Notes under the pieces: model-generated
Told to the model about the DNA's origin: nothing
What the model saw: only the letters and a program-made list of their open reading frames with translations
Database searches by the model: none
Part shown: piece after piece, positions 5,221 to 6,589 of the stretch
Layout: each line of letters opens with the position of its first letter
Position numbering within the stretch: the stretch's first letter is position 1
NCBI RefSeq assembly: GCF_040361435.1
Contig: NZ_APNL01000036.1
Coordinates: 1-6,589, forward strand
From: Salinisphaera sp002433465
Lineage (GTDB): Bacteria > Pseudomonadota > Gammaproteobacteria > Nevskiales > Salinisphaeraceae
DNA length: 6,589 nt
Reading direction: 5' to 3'
Program-made: the position numbers and the translations under genes

Positions 5221-6589
5221 TCACAGCTCGACTTCGCGCCGTGGTTCGGCGAACCAGTGGTACACGGCAGGCAATACCAATAACGTCAGGAGCGTTGAAG
5301 TCACGAGGCCGCCGATTACGACTGCGGCCAACGGCCGTTGCACGTTCGATCCGATACCGTTAGCCATGAGCAGCGGGATTAGTCCCAGGATCGCTGTCAG
5401 CGCGGTCATGAGTACGGGGCGCAGCCGATGTTCTGCGCCGGTGCTTACCGCCTCATCGAGCTCCATACCGTGATCACGCAACTGATTGATGTAGGAAACC
5501 AGCACGACCCCGTTTTGAACGGCTACGCCGAACACCGCGATAAAGCCAACAGCAGCGGGCACGGATAGATACAGTCCCGACAACCAGAGCGTGAAGATAC
5601 CGCCGATGATTGCGAACGGAACGTTCAAAAAGATCAGCGCCGCATAGCGCAGACTCGAGAATGCGCTGTAGAGCAACAAAAAGATCAGCGCCATCGTGAC
5701 GGGTACGACGAGATAAAGGCGCTTCATGGCCCTTTGTTGGTTCTCGAACTGGCCGCCGAAGTCAACGAAATAACCGGGCGGCATATCGATGTCGCGATCG
5801 ATACCGGCACGCAGATCGTTTACGACGCCGCCCATGTCCCGCCCGCGAACGTTCATCTGCACATACAGACGTCGACTGGCGTTCGATCGTGATATCTGCT
5901 TGGGACCGGTATAGACTTCCACGTTCGCAACTCGTGAAAGTGGAATCAGTGCGCCACCAGGCGCCCGAAGACTCAGATCGCGAATCGCGTCGATCCGCTC
6001 GCGTTGGTCCGCTTGTAGGCGCATGAAAATATCGAACCGCCGCACGCCATCGAAGACCTGGCCGACGGAGGCACCGCCGACGCCAACCGATACAGTGTTC
6101 AACACGTCGTCCACGCTAATCCCGTAACGAGACAAGGCTTCTCGGTCTGGCTTTATGACGATCTGCTGTTTGCCGCCCTGCTGCTGAACACGCACATCTA
6201 CAGCGCCGGTGGTATTGCGTGCGAGTTCGGCGACCTGCTGGCCGACCTCGGCTAGCTTGTCGAGGTCGTCTCCGAAGATACTTACGACGAGCTGTGCTTG
6301 AACGCCTGAGAGCAGCTCGTCGGTTCTAAGCTGGATCGGCTGGGAAAAGTTGTTCGCCAACCCGGGAACACGCGCTGCGAGCCGCTCGGACATCGCGTTC
6401 TGAAGACCCTCGTACGAGCGTCCGCTTTGCCAGGCATCGAGCGGTTTCAAGTTGATGGTGGTTGCGACCACGTTGACCGATTCGGGATCACCGCCGACTT
6501 CGGCACGACCGACGCGTGAATAGGCGCCGGTGACTTCGTCGAATTCTCCGACGGTATCCTGTATGCGCTTGCCGTATGCAATCGCGGAA
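5221..6589 (-). CDS. czcA: Heavy-metal efflux RND pump, CzcA/CusA family, C-terminal ~455 residues
   Basis: The frame is open from the right edge (first full codon at 6588) to a stop at 5221-5223. An in-frame GTG at 6471 is internal, because homologous sequence (YSRVGRAEVGGDPESVNV) continues upstream to the edge. Full CzcA proteins have over 1000 residues, so this is the second half: the second periplasmic pore/docking region (about 1-285 of the visible part, including GVGGASVGQVFDGVRRFDIFMRL and PPGYFVDFGGQFENQQRAM), then membrane segments corresponding to TM8-TM12 at about 291-309, 316-336, 343-366, 390-410 and 418-445 (FGVAVQNGVVLVSYIN, RLRPVLMTALTAILGLIPL, VIGGLVTSTLLTLLVLPAVY). The protein is the proton-driven inner-membrane part of a CzcCBA-type tripartite pump. 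The TM4 acidic residues that separate Zn/Co/Cd from Cu/Ag pumps lie off-window, so czcA is a family label. czcC and czcB would be expected further to the right. Confidence 0.93.
   Translation of the reverse strand, partial: SAIAYGKRIQDTVGEFDEVTGAYSRVGRAEVGGDPESVNVVATTINLKPLDAWQSGRSYEGLQNAMSERLAARVPGLANNFSQPIQLRTDELLSGVQAQLVVSIFGDDLDKLAEVGQQVAELARNTTGAVDVRVQQQGGKQQIVIKPDREALSRYGISVDDVLNTVSVGVGGASVGQVFDGVRRFDIFMRLQADQRERIDAIRDLSLRAPGGALIPLSRVANVEVYTGPKQISRSNASRRLYVQMNVRGRDMGGVVNDLRAGIDRDIDMPPGYFVDFGGQFENQQRAMKRLYLVVPVTMALIFLLLYSAFSSLRYAALIFLNVPFAIIGGIFTLWLSGLYLSVPAAVGFIAVFGVAVQNGVVLVSYINQLRDHGMELDEAVSTGAEHRLRPVLMTALTAILGLIPLLMANGIGSNVQRPLAAVVIGGLVTSTLLTLLVLPAVYHWFAEPRREVEL

Noticed and set aside
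6469..6471. GTG at 6471 as the true start of the RND gene
   Set aside because: Typical CzcA sequence continues in frame upstream to the window edge, so this is an internal Val codon.

Overview
The window looks like a heavy-metal and envelope-stress island from a Gram-negative proteobacterium, most likely a gammaproteobacterium or betaproteobacterium. The reasons are an HME-type RND pump (CzcA-like), a lipid A phosphoethanolamine transferase (EptA/MCR family, which needs an outer membrane), an NhaA antiporter and moderately high G+C. No rRNA, tRNA, transposase or CRISPR is visible, so I cannot place it more finely.

Every gene I can support lies on the minus strand and is read from right to left. 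In order of transcription they are: the C-terminal ~455 residues of a CzcA-type RND metal pump (right edge to 5221, 5' end off-window); a 321-base stretch (4900-5220) with an uncertain small ORF, several inverted repeats and a likely promoter/leader; eptA (4899-3235); nhaA (3213-1861, 21 bases after eptA); a short P-II protein of the metal-efflux-associated 'PII-NG' type (1764-1411); a CDF/CzcD zinc-type exporter overlapping it by 8 bases (1418-513); and a secreted Sel1-repeat protein cut by the left edge (468-1).

How they may work together: CzcA would expel divalent metals across the envelope and the CDF exporter would move them from cytoplasm to periplasm, both using the proton gradient. 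The P-II-like protein keeps the nucleotide-binding B-loop but has a much shortened T-loop, and it is probably translationally coupled to the exporter, which suggests nucleotide-sensing control of metal export. NhaA exchanges Na+ for H+, and EptA (a zinc enzyme) changes lipid A surface charge. A shared response to metal and envelope stress is an inference from gene order only.

The clearest unexplained sequence signal is a perfect 14-bp inverted repeat with a 3-base loop inside the nhaA coding sequence (3134-3164). The second is the dyad-rich stretch between czcA and eptA, with a candidate long-spacer promoter and a leader that can be drawn in competing folds next to the eptA ribosome binding site. 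eptA also has A+T-rich stretches that its neighbours lack.
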